Below, in pieces: positions 31,230 to 42,860 of a DNA stretch of 64,000 nucleotides. The stretch covers positions 37,208,676 to 37,272,675 of the forward strand of contig OU862915.1 of the NCBI GenBank assembly GCA_917880885.1, given 5' to 3'. The DNA is from Limnephilus marmoratus (Eukaryota; Arthropoda; Insecta; Trichoptera; Limnephilidae). A model generated the notes under the pieces. The model made no database searches. It was not told where the DNA came from and saw nothing but the letters and a program-made list of their open reading frames with translations. How positions within the stretch are numbered: position 1 is the stretch's first letter; every line of letters starts with the position of its first letter. A program made the translations under genes and the position numbers.

Positions 31230-32380
31230 TATAAAATATCTTTATTGAACAAGAAAATTAAGATTTATAATTACAAAAACAAAAAGTACATCATAAGTAC
31301 AGTAAAAGTACAGTTTAAAAGTTGGATGAGTACAAAAGTTAATAACAGAAAACAAAATACATATATCCAGTAGGTACTTAAACAATAGAGATTTATAATT
31401 ATAAATTTAGGTTTCTCGTAACCTGCCTCACTAGGCTAGCCTGTGTTGAGGCAGTAATTTTAAGTCAATTTATTATACTGTGAACATACCTACACTTATA
31501 TTAGAATAAAATCACACAATACAATGGTTGCATTAATAATAACAATAACATTGGTACAATAATAACAGCATTGGTTCAATACTAATTTCGAATTTGGGTG
31601 AGTGCATCGGTAAATGCTCTATCATTATTGTTTATCCAAATTTTTATGTTTTTTTTTTTAATTTTTTTGTGAATCACATTTTTTTATACTAATTGGAAGA
31701 ATGTTGTAAAGCCTTGTTGCAAGGTATCTGAAGCTTCTTTGACCAAAAGTAGTATGAGTTATGGGATTTTGTAGTAACTCTTTGTTATTGTTTCGAGTAC
31801 AGCGAGTATTTAATCTTTTTTCATAGTATTTGTGTATATTTGTATATAGATGAGTGAGGATTGTTTTTGCATATATCTGCCGAACTTCAAACACTTTCAT
31901 AATATTGAAGATTAAGTTCGAGTCTGTAATTAGAGGTAGTCTAAGAATTAATTTTATAATAGTTTTCTGTGCCTTTATGATTGGGTCTAGTGCTGATGCA
32001 GTACCGCCTCCCCATGCTATGATACCATACTCAATAATAGATTGACAGACTGCAAAATAAATCATTTTCAAGTGTTGTTAGTCGAGAAAGTTTCGTATCG
32101 TTCTGAAAAAGTGCATGTTTTTTTCTTATTTTGTTTGCAATTATTTGAGTGTGAATATTCCATTTGAGATATGGATCAATTGTGAGGCCGAGATACTTCA
32201 TCTGTGTAGTGCGCTCAATGTAGGGACACTGACAAGATTCAACGGAATTTAAACATGTGTGTATTCTAATAGAGGCGTCATCATGAGGTTGACCTGTTAT
32301 ATTTATGCTTGATGTGACATATTCAGTTTTCTCAGTGTTCAAAGTGAGCGTATTTGTATCTAACCACTTTTTTATAATGT
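31230..32380 (-). pseudogene. LINE reverse transcriptase 3' part, 5'-truncated
   Basis: Minus strand 32342-31658 encodes the thumb and C-terminal region of a jockey/CR1-type reverse transcriptase in two overlapping frames: MKYLGLTIDPYLKWNIHTQI, a frameshift near 32050, then YFAVCQSIIEYGIIAWGG, LDPIIKAQKTIIKLILRLP and FRYLATRLYNILPISIKK. A 3' UTR with CAATAAAGATATTTTATAAT ends the copy near 31230. The insertion split a tandem repeat whose remnants lie at 31190-31226 and 32380-32705. Confidence 0.85.
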
Positions 32381-32705
32381 TATACTAATGTAATACGTAA
32401 ATAAATATGGAGTTAGTTGATTAAATCACTCTTTTTGTGTGATAAATAAACGGTGTAATTTGATTGATCTCATACTAGTAGTAATAATTAAATAAATATG
32501 GAGTTAGTTGATAATTCATAGGGTTTTTGTGATAAATAAACGGAGTTATTTGTTTGATCTCATACTAATAGTAATACCTTAATAAATGTGTAGTTAGTTG
32601 ATTAATTCTTTTTTTTTCTTACAAATAAACGGTGTAATTTGATTGATCTCATAATAATAGTAATATGTATGTAAATAAATGTGGAGTTGATTAATTCATT
32701 GTTTT
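32380..32705. repeat. About 95-bp tandem repeat split by the LINE
   Basis: Three to four units of AAATATGGAGTTAGTTGATT, then TTTTGTGATAAATAAACGG and TGTAATTTGATTGATCTCAT. The last phrase also stands at 31191-31215, on the other side of the LINE. Confidence 0.82.
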
Positions 32706-32934
32706 ATTTGTCTTACATAAATGTGAATATTTTCAATATGCGAGATCACGCAAATACCGAGTTCCCGCGGGATTATAAATTCGTAGTCCCACAAATACCG
32801 ACATTGAATTCAGGCTGCGGGATTGGAAGCCCTAGCTAAATCTGACAGCTGGACACGCAAGGACACTTCGGGACGGAATGTCGAGCGGAAGAATTTGAAA
32901 CTAAAGCTTGTCCGGTGTGACCAGCGTTCAGCGT

Positions 32935-33025
32935 TCACCCCTAAACACAGCATCCATAAGCTAAGATGACAGGCCTTGAGGGTAATTATTTTCCAGGGTC
33001 TCCCGCGTGATGTTAATGCAAAAAT
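32935..33025 (+). repeat. SINE-A 3' end fragment
   Basis: CACAGCATCCATAAGCTAAG..CCAGGGTCTCCCGCGTGATG, the terminal part of SINE-A, diverged. Confidence 0.6.
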
Positions 33026-33029
33026 AAAG

Positions 33030-33640
33030 TTTAGTCAATATGGTTCATAAATATTACTACCTAAGAGAGTTCCCTGCGAAAATGACAAAAAAGAAAATCA
33101 ACATACTCTATTCAACGTTACGTAAAGAAAAACTAATTATAAAAATAACAGAATCGTGTGTTTTTCTACAATAATTATTTCACGCACACTTACACAAACC
33201 AAAACACAGCCCATAAAAAAGATACAATTTCAATAAAAGATACAATAACGATAACGATAGCATCCATTACGCATTTTCACGGGAGAATTCGCCTTGAAGC
33301 GAAAACAATGGGAAACCGTTCTAATCTCGAGCGGTGAATAATACCATAATGGCGGGCACTTTTAGTTACCAAATAATACTGCTACATCGGTGGATTTACC
33401 CACAAAAATGGCTTCATTGTCTCGCCCAGTCCTACAAATCAGTATGATCGCTTCCTGTACTAGATAGACTGCCATACAGTTTTAGTACGAAGTAAGCCGA
33501 TTAAATCAAAAGCTGTATTGCCCTGTTCGCATGTTGGGAGTCAAAATCTCCTACCCTATTAAAGTGAAATCTCTTTAGCACCGTTGTGATTTGAAACTCG
33601 ATGAAACGAAAAATAGCGACATTGAATGAAACGAAACACT
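33030..33640. other. Gene-free sequence
   Basis: Nothing recognised. Confidence 0.4.
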
Positions 33641-33644
33641 GTGC

Positions 33645-33830
33645 GCCGCCCCGGAAATTGGTTATTGTATAACCAACACCTCTGCAGTAGAGTCACCCCA
33701 CGTGACTACGTGTGGTGAGTTAGCAGGGGTGCGGTTTGTCTAGGTCTTGGAGGACGATGCGTCTGCCCACTTACTGCGTGGCGGTCCGGATCGTACGTCA
33801 CTCCTGGACACATTGACCCCTAAAATATTT
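33645..33830 (+). repeat. SINE-A copy with internal deletion
   Basis: GCCGCCCCGGAAATTGG..TATAACCAACACCTCTGC..CGATGCGTCTGCCCAC joined directly to CGTCACTCCTGGACACATTG, skipping the central block. Immediately followed at about 33835 by TCGGTGACCGGACAACTCAG, a phrase also found (reverse) near 10715 and 43150. Confidence 0.75.
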
Positions 33831-33987
33831 TTTTTTCGGTGACCGGACAACTCAGAACGAAATCAACTCAACACCTCATTTGAAAAGTCAATAAAAGTGA
33901 TTGGTTAAATAGGTTACGTTAGGTTAGGTTCAATTATTCTTTTTCATAGCTTTTTAATGACTTTTCAAAAATAAGTTTATTTCATTT

Positions 33988-34382
33988 TTACATTAGCCCC
34001 ACACAGGAGGCCCTGAGGAGAATTATTTATTATTATTTCCTATGTCATCTTTGGGGACAGTGTGTGGAAGGACTTTTTATCGAAAGGAAGGAGAGTAAGT
34101 TCTGGGAAGAAAAAGGGTGTTACACGAGGGTATGGTTCTGGGGGTCAGTGTGTCCAGAAGTGACGGTCGAATGAATTCATCCCTTCCACTGCTTTCCAAA
34201 TTCTGCTGAGAGTCCTGCCGGAGAGGTCAAAATTATTCCCTAAAACAGTCTCTCCCGATCCAGCCTGCCACACAGACGCATCCGCCGCCAAGATCCGGAC
34301 AAACCCCATGAACCCGGGCACCCTTCTTAAGTCACCAAACGTAGCGAACCACTCGGGGTGACCTATGGCAGAGGTGACTTGA
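33988..34382 (-). repeat. SINE-A copy, reverse
   Basis: From AGCCCCACACAGGAGGCCCT to CGGGGTGACCTATGGCAGAG; nearly complete but lacks the head. Confidence 0.85.
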
Positions 34383-34489
34383 TTATGATTTGGCATGGAA
34401 CAATTTTTTAAAGTTTCGATTTCGACATGCCGTGATTATAATATAGTGATAATGCTTTTAACTTAAACCAGAATATAAAAAAAAAAAAA

Positions 34490-35222
34490 TAAATCTTGTT
34501 AATAATGCTGGTGAGCAACTGGGCCTAACAATCAACGTCAATAAAACTAAATGGATGACATTTGGACGACTAGATCACTCTGAATCAGTGATACAGTTAA
34601 ATGGTTGCGAAGTCGAAAGGGTGGAAAATTTTAGATACCTCGGCAGTATTCTCACGGAGACTCTTGTCTTGACCCAGATGTAGAAGTTAGGTGCAGAATT
34701 GAAGCAGCAAGAACTGCGTTCATTAAAATGAAATCCCTCTTCTGCAATGACAATATCAGCTAAAAACTAAGGCAGAGAATGCTAAAATGTTATGTGTGGT
34801 CGGTCTTGCTGTATGGATGTGAAACATGGACCTTGAAAGTAAATACCAACAGGAACCAATATGAACAGGCTAGAGGCTTTTGAAATGTGGCTTCACCGGA
34901 GAATGCTCAAGGTCCCATGGACCGACATGATCACCAACACAAAAATTCTCAGGCGGGCTAGAGCAGATATAGAAGTGCTTACATTAATAAAAATTAGGAA
35001 AATTACATATCTAGGTCATAAACTTCGAGGGGAGAAGTATCACTTGCTCCTTTTAATATTGAAAGGCAAGATAGAGGGTCGCCGAGGGCCTGGTAGGAAA
35101 CAAATGTCTTGGCTGCGAAATATACGAGATTGGACCGGCATTAGAAGTGCGGAGGAGCTATTCCGGGCAGCGCAAGATAGAGAGACATTTTCAAGAGTGA
35201 TCGCCAACGTCGGGGGGACCTG
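34490..35222 (+). pseudogene. Non-LTR retrotransposon ORF, 3' part
   Basis: Encodes the C-terminal third of an endonuclease/reverse-transcriptase LINE: LGLTINVNKTKWMTFGR, VENFRYLGSILTE, then EVRCRIEAARTAFIKMKSLF, LKCYVWSVLLYGCETWTLK and, from 34861, MNRLEAFEMWLHRRMLKVPW to EGRRGPGRKQMSWLRNIRDW and a stop at 35221. Frameshifts near 34670 and 34850 and a stop at 34761 break it. Close to the insect family that also gives 5750-6133 in general layout, but not the same copy. Confidence 0.85.
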
Positions 35223-35229
35223 ATACGGC

Positions 35230-35960
35230 ACACAAAGAAGAAAATAAATACAGAGAAGGTTTTCATATTACCTACCTACATACCTAATGATTTAAAAAAA
35301 TATTCCAGTAGCACCCAGCAGTGTGCATGGTAATTCAAATTCAACTGATGCTCGTATATGGAATGGTGTATTGGAGTGACGTGTCAATTTCCTTTGAAAC
35401 ACGAATACATTCGATTAATAATTGTGTAATCGTTAGAAACAAGCGTCCCACAGTTTCTCTAGAGTGCATTCAACATATTGATCGGAAATACCAAAATGTC
35501 GGAATTAGGTCGAATGCAGCGAAATGCTCTATTTATATACTTTTGACATAGGTTTTCCGGAAATAACATTATTTATTCCATTCTGTAACAAAAAACCGCT
35601 GGTAGTTGAATCAAACGTAGCAATAAAAAGATGAGGTATCTTGTAAAGAAAGGGTTTTAAATCGGATAAAAACACCTTTCTTGAATACAAACAAAACCAT
35701 GTTTTTGCATTGGAAAATCGGAAAATTATTACTGTGATATACATATCGACGGTCCCGAAGAACAATGTTGGATGTGCGATATATTTTTTTTTTTTTCCAT
35801 AAATTTTTTTATTAGTTACATATATTTGTTTTTTTTTTGCTACCACACTAGGCTCATGCCCGTGTTATGGTAGTCGTATATTATAGTAGAACTGTTTATA
35901 GTTTCGTTTCTGCATTTTTTTTTCAAGAAATATAGTGTTGTTTTGATATTTTATTTGGTT
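35230..35960. other. Gene-free AT-rich sequence
   Basis: Nothing recognised except poly-T runs near 35785 and 35830. Confidence 0.4.
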
Positions 35961-35967
35961 CCGTAAC

Positions 35968-36630
35968 TTTTCATCCCGCGAAAAAATATCCTACGGACAA
36001 AACATCCCCAAACAAAATACCTACTGAAACCTAACCTAACAAAAAATGGACAAAAATAATACAAACATCCTATAAAGACAATAAATTATTGTTCAAACAT
36101 AGTAAAATAGGACAAAAATAATACAGACATCGTAAAGACAATAAATTATTGTTCAAGAATAGTAAAATGGGACAAAAATAATACAGACATCCTGTAAAGA
36201 CAATAAATTATTGATAAATGAAACAATTTAACTTTGTTTGAACCACTTATATAATGAGTAAATCTGACCGGTTTCGGAACGACCGTTCCTTCTTCGGGGC
36301 AAGTGTATCCTAAATTATTGTTCAAGAATAGTAAAATGGGACAAAAATAATACAGGCATCCTGTAAAGACAATAAATTATTGATAAATGAAACAATTTAA
36401 CTTTGTTTGAACCACTTATATAATCAGTAAATCCGACCAGTTTCGGAACGACCGTTCCTTCTTCAGGATAAGTGTATACTAAATTATTGTTCAAGAATAG
36501 TAAAATGGGAGAAAAATAACACAGACATCCTGTAAAGTTACGTTAAGTTAGGTTTTAGTAGATATTTGATAATTTTTATAGAGAATGTTTTGTCCGTAGG
36601 ATATTTTTGGGGATATTTTGTCGCGAAATA
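35968..36630. mobile_element. Long-TIR element (copy 2)
   Basis: Left arm TTTTCATCCCGCGAAAAAAT..CTACTGAAACCTAACCTAAC and right arm GTTAGGTTTTAGTAGATATT..GTCGCGA form the same long terminal inversion as in 28377-30681. The interior has about five units of AATACAGACATCCTGTAAAG-ACAATAAATTATTGTTCAA; two of them carry an extra 116-bp block with GACCGGTTTCGGAACGACCG. No coding. Confidence 0.8.
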
Positions 36631-36639
36631 AGCCAATAA

Positions 36640-37190
36640 ATTTAATATGCCAACAAAACGATTTTAAATTTTCAGCAGGATCCGACATTTACGGGACCGT
36701 GTATGTGTACCTACCACTATTTAAATGATATTTCTAAATGGGAAAAAGTCGGGAAAATATGGTCAAATATGATTTTTTATATATTCGCTGACTACATTCT
36801 ATCGTTTATTAGTTTTATGGGTACATATAATTATCAAATGTACTGTGTGAATTTTCAAAGGTACGATGATGATCGTCCGTTACTTTAAATGTGTTATTAT
36901 TTTTATTATTAACTGCTTACGTTTTAAAGCGGCTGCTCCCAACACAGGTTTACCTAGTGAAAAAGGCATAGGAAATCACAAATTGTAAGTCTAGAATTAA
37001 TAACGATGAATTAATATAAAAAAATATGAATGTAGGTACGCGGACCCAATGGAACTGTGGCATACCTATTTTGCTAGTGAGTCTGAAGGACGTAGAAAGG
37101 TGGAATTGCGCGTAACGACCTGCACACTCCGAATGGCACAGTGAAAAATTGAGCAGGAAGCTCCCAAGTTTTTCATTATTATTTTTTTTA
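36640..37190. other. Gene-free sequence
   Basis: Nothing recognised. Confidence 0.4.
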
Positions 37191-37194
37191 TGCG

Positions 37195-37580
37195 TATACT
37201 TCAAGAGTCCCAACTGCACTCGTCTGGATCCAGTGAGACTATGGCATCCCCAACGGGGGTATGTTATGAGACTGAGGTAGCAGGGTGAGGAAGGAGATGG
37301 GGTAAAGGAAGGTGAGGAAGTACCTGGCTAATCAGTTCTGGTCATCAAACATGGCTAAACCATTTCAAGCAACGTCTCAATTCTGAATGGTGGACTTACA
37401 CCAGCGTGATAGTGAGAGAATTTTCCACTCTGGAACGTCCGCAAATACGCTACATATTATTTTAATTTAATAAAATTGCTAAATAACACAAATTAAACAA
37501 AATGAAATTTATTTACGCACGCCGGGGATTGAACCTGCTTTCTCCGAGAGCCTTGCCCTCCGACCACGGAGGCCGTCGCC
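37195..37580 (-). repeat. SINE-B copy, reverse, full length
   Basis: Begins with the SINE-B 3' end in reverse (CAAGAGTCCCAACTGCACTC) and ends with the tRNA-like head GACCACGGAGGCCGTCGCC. B-box region GGGATTGAACCTGC is recognisable. Confidence 0.85.
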
Positions 37581-37719
37581 TTCGGCCGGTTATTTAGTTC
37601 AGTTCTGGTCACTAAAAGACTGACGGTATTTTCAAGCACAAACACAAAAATTAATTATATTTATTGTGGTTTTAAACCCGCAATCCCTGATACGTTTTTA
37701 GATTTTCATGGCTAAAAGT

Positions 37720-37872
37720 ATTTTCGTTATTTGTTTTTGGGGTGTTATGCCGTGTTGCGTTACCTCCTTCTTTAGCCAACGTTTCGGACAGCTTGCAACG
37801 CTGTCCGAAACGTTGGCTAAAGAAGGAAGTAGCGCAACACGGCATAACACCCCAAAAACAAATAACGAAAAT
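37720..37872. repeat. Near-perfect 153-bp palindrome
   Basis: Arms of about 73 bp run from TTTTCGTTATTTGTTTTTGG to the complement CCAAAAACAAATAACGAAAA, around a 7-base loop TTGCAAC (37793-37799), with about three mismatches. Overlapping open frames on both strands (about 90 codons each) are a direct consequence of the symmetry. Inner part contains CCAACGTTTCGGACAGC and its complement. Confidence 0.9.
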
Positions 37873-38636
37873 TTTAATTTCTTTTTACTTATAAGAAACG
37901 ACTCTTCTTCAAAATTCTCTTTGTCTCGAACGAACACATTTTTCTTGTCCGAAAAAACGCAGATCATCTTTCGCACATAATATTATCATGCCGACAGAGT
38001 TCAAAGAAGAATTGCATAAATTATTTAGCAATTCTCCAGACCCTCGACGAAGGCCAGATAGCTGCAATTTAACCTCGGTAACCTAATAAACATTAAATCC
38101 CTTATCGATTTGTCAACTAATTAAATATAAATGAATTATTTTATTGAATATAATGTTATGAGTGTTGTAAAAGCGGCCACCAGTGCAGTGATAAGCAGTG
38201 TGTATTTTCACTGCATTATCGATTTGCTATTAGGTCGGAATACATCAAAGGAATTACGAGGCAGCGCAATATGCACTCACTATCATCTATTCACTGAGGT
38301 TACAACATTATACCGAGGTTTATGCGTTACCTTTAAATGAGGGAATATACCTTCTATCCTTATTCACACCACGGTTCGTGCAAGGTACAAGGGTGCATTT
38401 TTTGTAATTATTTTCAAGCAAACGAAGTATGATTTTTTTCTATTAATAGTCGATATATATATACAGAAGACTGAATACAATTTTTTGTACTCAAATCTAA
38501 AGTATAGTTTGGGGTGTACGCCGCTTCTAACAGGACACTCCTGACGAAATTGCTGCTCGGCGCGGCTGACAGCGATTAAGCCATACGGTTCATCAGAAAA
38601 ATAAAATAAAAATATATTTAGAAACTAGACATATAG

Positions 38637-38730
38637 GTTTATGGTACCACGTAGGGGAATTTTGATATCTGAAAAAAAATGGTGGACCAGCGAATTTTAT
38701 AAAAAAAATCCCTACGTGGTGCCATAGAAA
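38637..38730. repeat. Small inverted repeat
   Basis: Arms TTTATGGTACCACGTAGGG and CCCTACGTGGTGCCATAGA separated by about 55 bp. Probably a short MITE; it lies 45 bp left of the Tc1 element. Confidence 0.7.
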
Positions 38731-38777
38731 CTGGATTTTCGAAAAGTTTAAGACTTGGTGCATGCAAATCGAATGTA

Positions 38778-40489
38778 CACTAGTGGACTTAAGTATGGAC
38801 ACTTTTCCGAGATTTCTTGTATCTTGTCGTTTGCCTTATAAAAAAACAACTTATTTTGTTACGGAACCCTTCTAAGTTTTTTTTTCGTGTTCCTTGTGTT
38901 ATAGTTAATTAATAAAAGTATCATACAATATGCCATATGGTGATTCAAAATTCTTATCACTGTTTATGAGAAATGGGAGCAAACGCCTTTACAACAACCG
39001 ATTTTTGAGAATAATGTTTTTGAGTTTTGGCAACCCTAAAATGTCTCGTCTTCTGTCTAAACCAACCACAAAGTGCAGAGGATCGTTGTGTGCTCCAATC
39101 AGGACACTTTAAGATGCAACGCGATTAAGTTTTACACCCGTATTAGTCAGTGATCCATTAAATAAAAGTGCTATTGTTTTTTTTTTAATAAATATTATAA
39201 AAATGGCTCCTAAGATGCCAAAATATGCCGATTGGTAGCCCAAAGAGAAGCAAAGCTGTTGCACTTCGTGAAGAAGGCTACACATTCAAAGAAAATGCAA
39301 AAATATTGGGTGGAGAAACTACCAAGTCTGGAGTAAGAAAGGTTTGCTAACGCTGCAAGGAGTCTAAACTACAAAAACAGTCCGAAAATCGTCCAAAATC
39401 CAAAAGTTACGCCACAAAATGAAAGGAGCATGTGTTGCTTTACCCTGCAGAATCATCGTCAAACATCCAAAGATATTAACAAGGTCGTTAAAGCTGCTGG
39501 AGTCGATATTACTGATATAACATTTAGGAAGAAATTAGGCAAGAATAATAAAAGTTTTACCAAAATATGAAACAGAGGCATAAACGGCTGAAATGGGCTG
39601 TAATACATAAGGAATGCACCTCAGAAGACTGGGCAAAGGTGATATGGAGTGATGAGACCAAAAATTTCACTTTTGGGGGTGATGGAATCAGATTTGTTCG
39701 TTGCCATCAAGTTGAAGATGTGATACCATAATGCACTACCGCGACAATGTAACTTCCTCTGAGTGTAATGGTGTGGGCTTGCATGATAAGGGATAGTTTT
39801 GGACGTCTGGGAGTGGTAGAAGGCACAATTAAGGCTAAAAGTCATCAAAATGTGATTCTGGAGCCAAAATTATTGCTCAGCACGATGATTTGTTCGAGGG
39901 GAACCGTGGTAAATGCAATTTCCAGCAGCATGGACCCCCATGCTACATAACAATACGAGCATGAAATGCGTACAGAACCACGATATTGTTGTTCTACCTT
40001 GGCCAGGGAACCATCTGGACTTGAATCCTAATGAAAATCTCTGGTCTAGAATGAAAATACTGGTTTCAAGTCGCAAATCCAGCAATAAAAGATAAATAAT
40101 TGAAATATTTTTTTCAAACCTGGTTCCATGTCATCAAAACTTAAAATTAGTGACGTTTTGTAGACTCCAAGCCTAGAAGACTTTGGGAAGTTATTAAACT
40201 TAAAAAATTTCCAACGAAATACTAACGTTAAATGCTTATTTGAAATATTATGCAAAATCTTCGTAAATAATAAATAATTTGTGTTTTTCCATGTCGTTGT
40301 TTTATTCAGCATTTTTGTTATTTTTCTAAGAAAAACATTTAAATATATTCAAAATATAACAGAATAATATGTTGTTGAATCAATTAGCTAACAAAATTAT
40401 ACTTAAACCCCAACCTGATTTAAAAAAGAGCGAATGAACATCAAATATAAGAAATTTATGAAAAGTGTCCATACTTAAGTCCACTAGTG
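38778..40489 (+). mobile_element. Tc1-type transposon, complete ends, dead transposase
   Basis: Perfect terminal repeats of about 30 bp (CACTAGTGGACTTAAGTATG..GACACTTTTC) flanked by TA at 38776-38777 and 40490-40491; 1,712 bp, the usual Tc1 length. A broken transposase lies on the plus strand at 39200-40095. Confidence 0.92.
39202..40095 (+). pseudogene. Tc1-family transposase pseudogene
   Basis: Recognisable blocks in order but in different frames: an N-terminal helix-turn-helix remnant (KSKAVALREEGYTFKENAK, 39245-39300), KRLKWAVIHKECTSEDWAKV followed by IWSDETKNFTFGG (39580-39680, first catalytic Asp), VMVWACMIRDSFGRLGVVEG (39765), FQQHGPPCYITIRA (39915) where the second catalytic Asp is His, and WPGNHLDLNPNENLWSRMK (40000) with the third acidic residue. 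At least four frameshifts or stops. Not functional. Confidence 0.88.
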
Positions 40490-40494
40490 TATAG

Positions 40495-41435
40495 TATTTT
40501 TTTTGTTATATGTTGTCAACCAGGTTGAAAAACGTAGTTTCGAGAAAAACGCGTTCAAAGTTTTGCTGAAGGATAATTTAACATATACACAAAAAAAATT
40601 GTTTATTTTTGCTTTATCTCTGTCAATTTTACGAATTTCTTTAAAACATTTATAGAGAACATTCTTAACAAGGCTTCTGTCAAAAATGGCTTAAAAAATA
40701 ACAAAAAGCATTTTTTACCGTGGGTGATGCCTTAAAGCTGGCGGCGTTTTGTCCATACAAACATATTCCCGTATTTCCTCTCCGGAATTGCACACTATTG
40801 CAACTATATTTAAATAAAATATAGATATCGACCACTGGCATGTTCCTACGTTTTACTGTTTTTATACATTGATAATAATAGGAGTTAGGATCTTCCAAAA
40901 ATCCTTAAAATTGCCTAGTTTGAACGCCATCAACAGACGTTCAGTCAGTTCAGTGTACAAAATCGACAGTGTATTTTAAAAATCAAAACATAGGTACATA
41001 TAATATAGAATATCTTCTGCTAATAAAGTTGGTAAAAAAATATGTAAATTTTTGAAGGAGAATACAGAGGAATACAAAACCTCGTTTTTGACGATTTTAT
41101 TAAGGTGTAATCAACCTGAGGTGCAGTTGTCCCTTTCGCTCAGTATGAAGTTGGGAGAGGGGCATCAGCGACAGTGACAGGAATAGTTTGTACAGTATTT
41201 AATATTAAAATTTCTCGGCAACCGCGTTTCCTCTTAACACGAAAGCTTGACTTCGACACCTTAAAATTTGGCTGAAAATATTTTTAGATAAGCCTTTTTT
41301 ATAGTTCATTTCTGGAACTATATTACTTAACTCATCTCTGAAAAGCAGTAAACAAAACTCGAACGTTCTTAAGAAGCGTAATTGTGGGAGATAAGTAGGT
41401 AATCAATTTTAATGATTATATTTGGATTTATTTTT
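40495..41435. other. Gene-free sequence
   Basis: AT-rich, nothing recognised. Confidence 0.4.
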
Positions 41436-41439
41436 ACAA

Positions 41440-41690
41440 ATTCACGAAAGTTTTACATTTGAATCGAGAATTTCAGAGAAAATATAAACGCAAAAACCTC
41501 TTTTGTAATTTCTCTATTTCTAAGATATGGTTTTGTTCAGAAGTGGCCCAAATAATGGTGCTGTATTCCAGGATGCTGCAAACAAGTGGTCCATTAGTAA
41601 ATGATCTTTTAAATGTAGGTGCTTTACGGCTTGTCTTAATTCTTGACACATCGGTTCCAATTTTGAAAATGAAACTCTAAAACAAATCCG
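41440..41690 (-). pseudogene. LINE reverse transcriptase fragment
   Basis: Minus strand reads FTNGPLVCSILEYSTIIWAT then SEQNHILEIEKLQKRFLRLY, the block that follows the catalytic core in jockey/CR1-type reverse transcriptases (compare ALVRPILEY..W). Both ends are lost. The plus-strand frame here is its shadow. Confidence 0.65.
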
Positions 41691-41699
41691 AGTTCATAG

Positions 41700-42450
41700 A
41701 ACCAGAGTTACAAACACTCACAGACACTCCCTCAACTGACATTATTATATTTGGTTAGGTAAAAAGAAAACAAATCTGTAGTTTGAAATGTATCAGTTGG
41801 AAAATGTTCTTAGTTGCGTGAAACTAAATTAGTTCAAAATAAACAATTGTAAAAAGTTACAAAATAGTGTTAATAATATTAAATCATTATAAACAGTGAT
41901 CGTAGGAATTGATAAATTAATCTTAAAGTGACTTTAATGCGTTGATAATAAACAGAATAAAACAAACGGTTATAGTAGCTATTGAAGTCCGCTTCTGTTT
42001 ACCACTAAGACTTTTCCGACATTGTATGTCTTCGTTTGTTTACAATGCCGACTTTGAAAATCACTTCAGCGGGAAACTACAAAACATCGAGTTACTGTAC
42101 ATAAATACGATAAAAATATTCCTAATAACCCGACATGCACTGCCTTTCGTCTGCATTCGAAATTCGAAAAATCAACATCATTTGCTAATAATAATTGACG
42201 AACCTACTTAACATTAAATTTGTAGCGAATAAATAAATTTAATGCTGAAATAACGAACTTTGCGCTATTAAAACCAAATATATATCTTATAAAACATTAC
42301 ATAAAAAGAAAAAAATAAATTTCCAACAAAAAACCTGATGTGGTTGAAAAGGGATTTGGTTATATATAACATTTGATAGTATCTTTATTCATGAAATAAA
42401 ACAGAAATCTCGTAGTTAATTTGCTAAGGATGCAAATCGGTGAATTATTT
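41700..42450. other. Gene-free sequence
   Basis: Nothing recognised. Confidence 0.4.
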
Positions 42451-42454
42451 TGAC

Positions 42455-42860
42455 GGCCTCCGTGGTGGAGGGGTAAGCTCTGGGCTAGCGATCCGGAGGT
42501 AGCGGGTTCAAATTGCGGCGTGGGCAAATAAATCTTATTTGATTCATTTGTGTTATTTCACAATTTAATAATTTTAAAATAGTGTAAGATATATTTGCAG
42601 CTCGTTTCTGTGAAGTTATTCTCAGAACCGACCTGATGTAAGGCCACCATTCAGAATTGAAACGTTGCTTGAAATAGTTTCAGCCGTGTTTGGTAATCAG
42701 ATCTGAATAGCCAGGTTTTGTTTACTAGTCGTTTGTTTAGGTACTTCCCCACCTTTCTGTTCCGCATCTCCATCTCCTCCTCACTTCACTGCCTTCACTC
42801 CTACCTTCAGAACTGGCTCCAGGCGGTTGGGAAACTTGTACAGTATTCACGTAAAAAAAA
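42455..42860 (+). repeat. SINE-B, most complete copy
   Basis: tRNA-like head GACGGCCTCCGTGGTGGAGG with B-box GGGTTCAAATTGC at about 42507, then GGGCAAATAAATCTTATTTG, the CATTCAGAATTGAAACGTTG block, CAGATCTGAATAGCCAGG, a C/T-rich tract and a terminal ATTCACGTAAAAAAAATG. About 405 bp. A 30-bp insertion TTTTGTTTACTAGTCGTTTG lies after GCCAGG. Confidence 0.87.

Noticed and set aside
37698..37980. Overlapping 90-codon frames on opposite strands
   Set aside because: Both follow from the palindrome at 37720-37872: the same peptide start appears on both strands.
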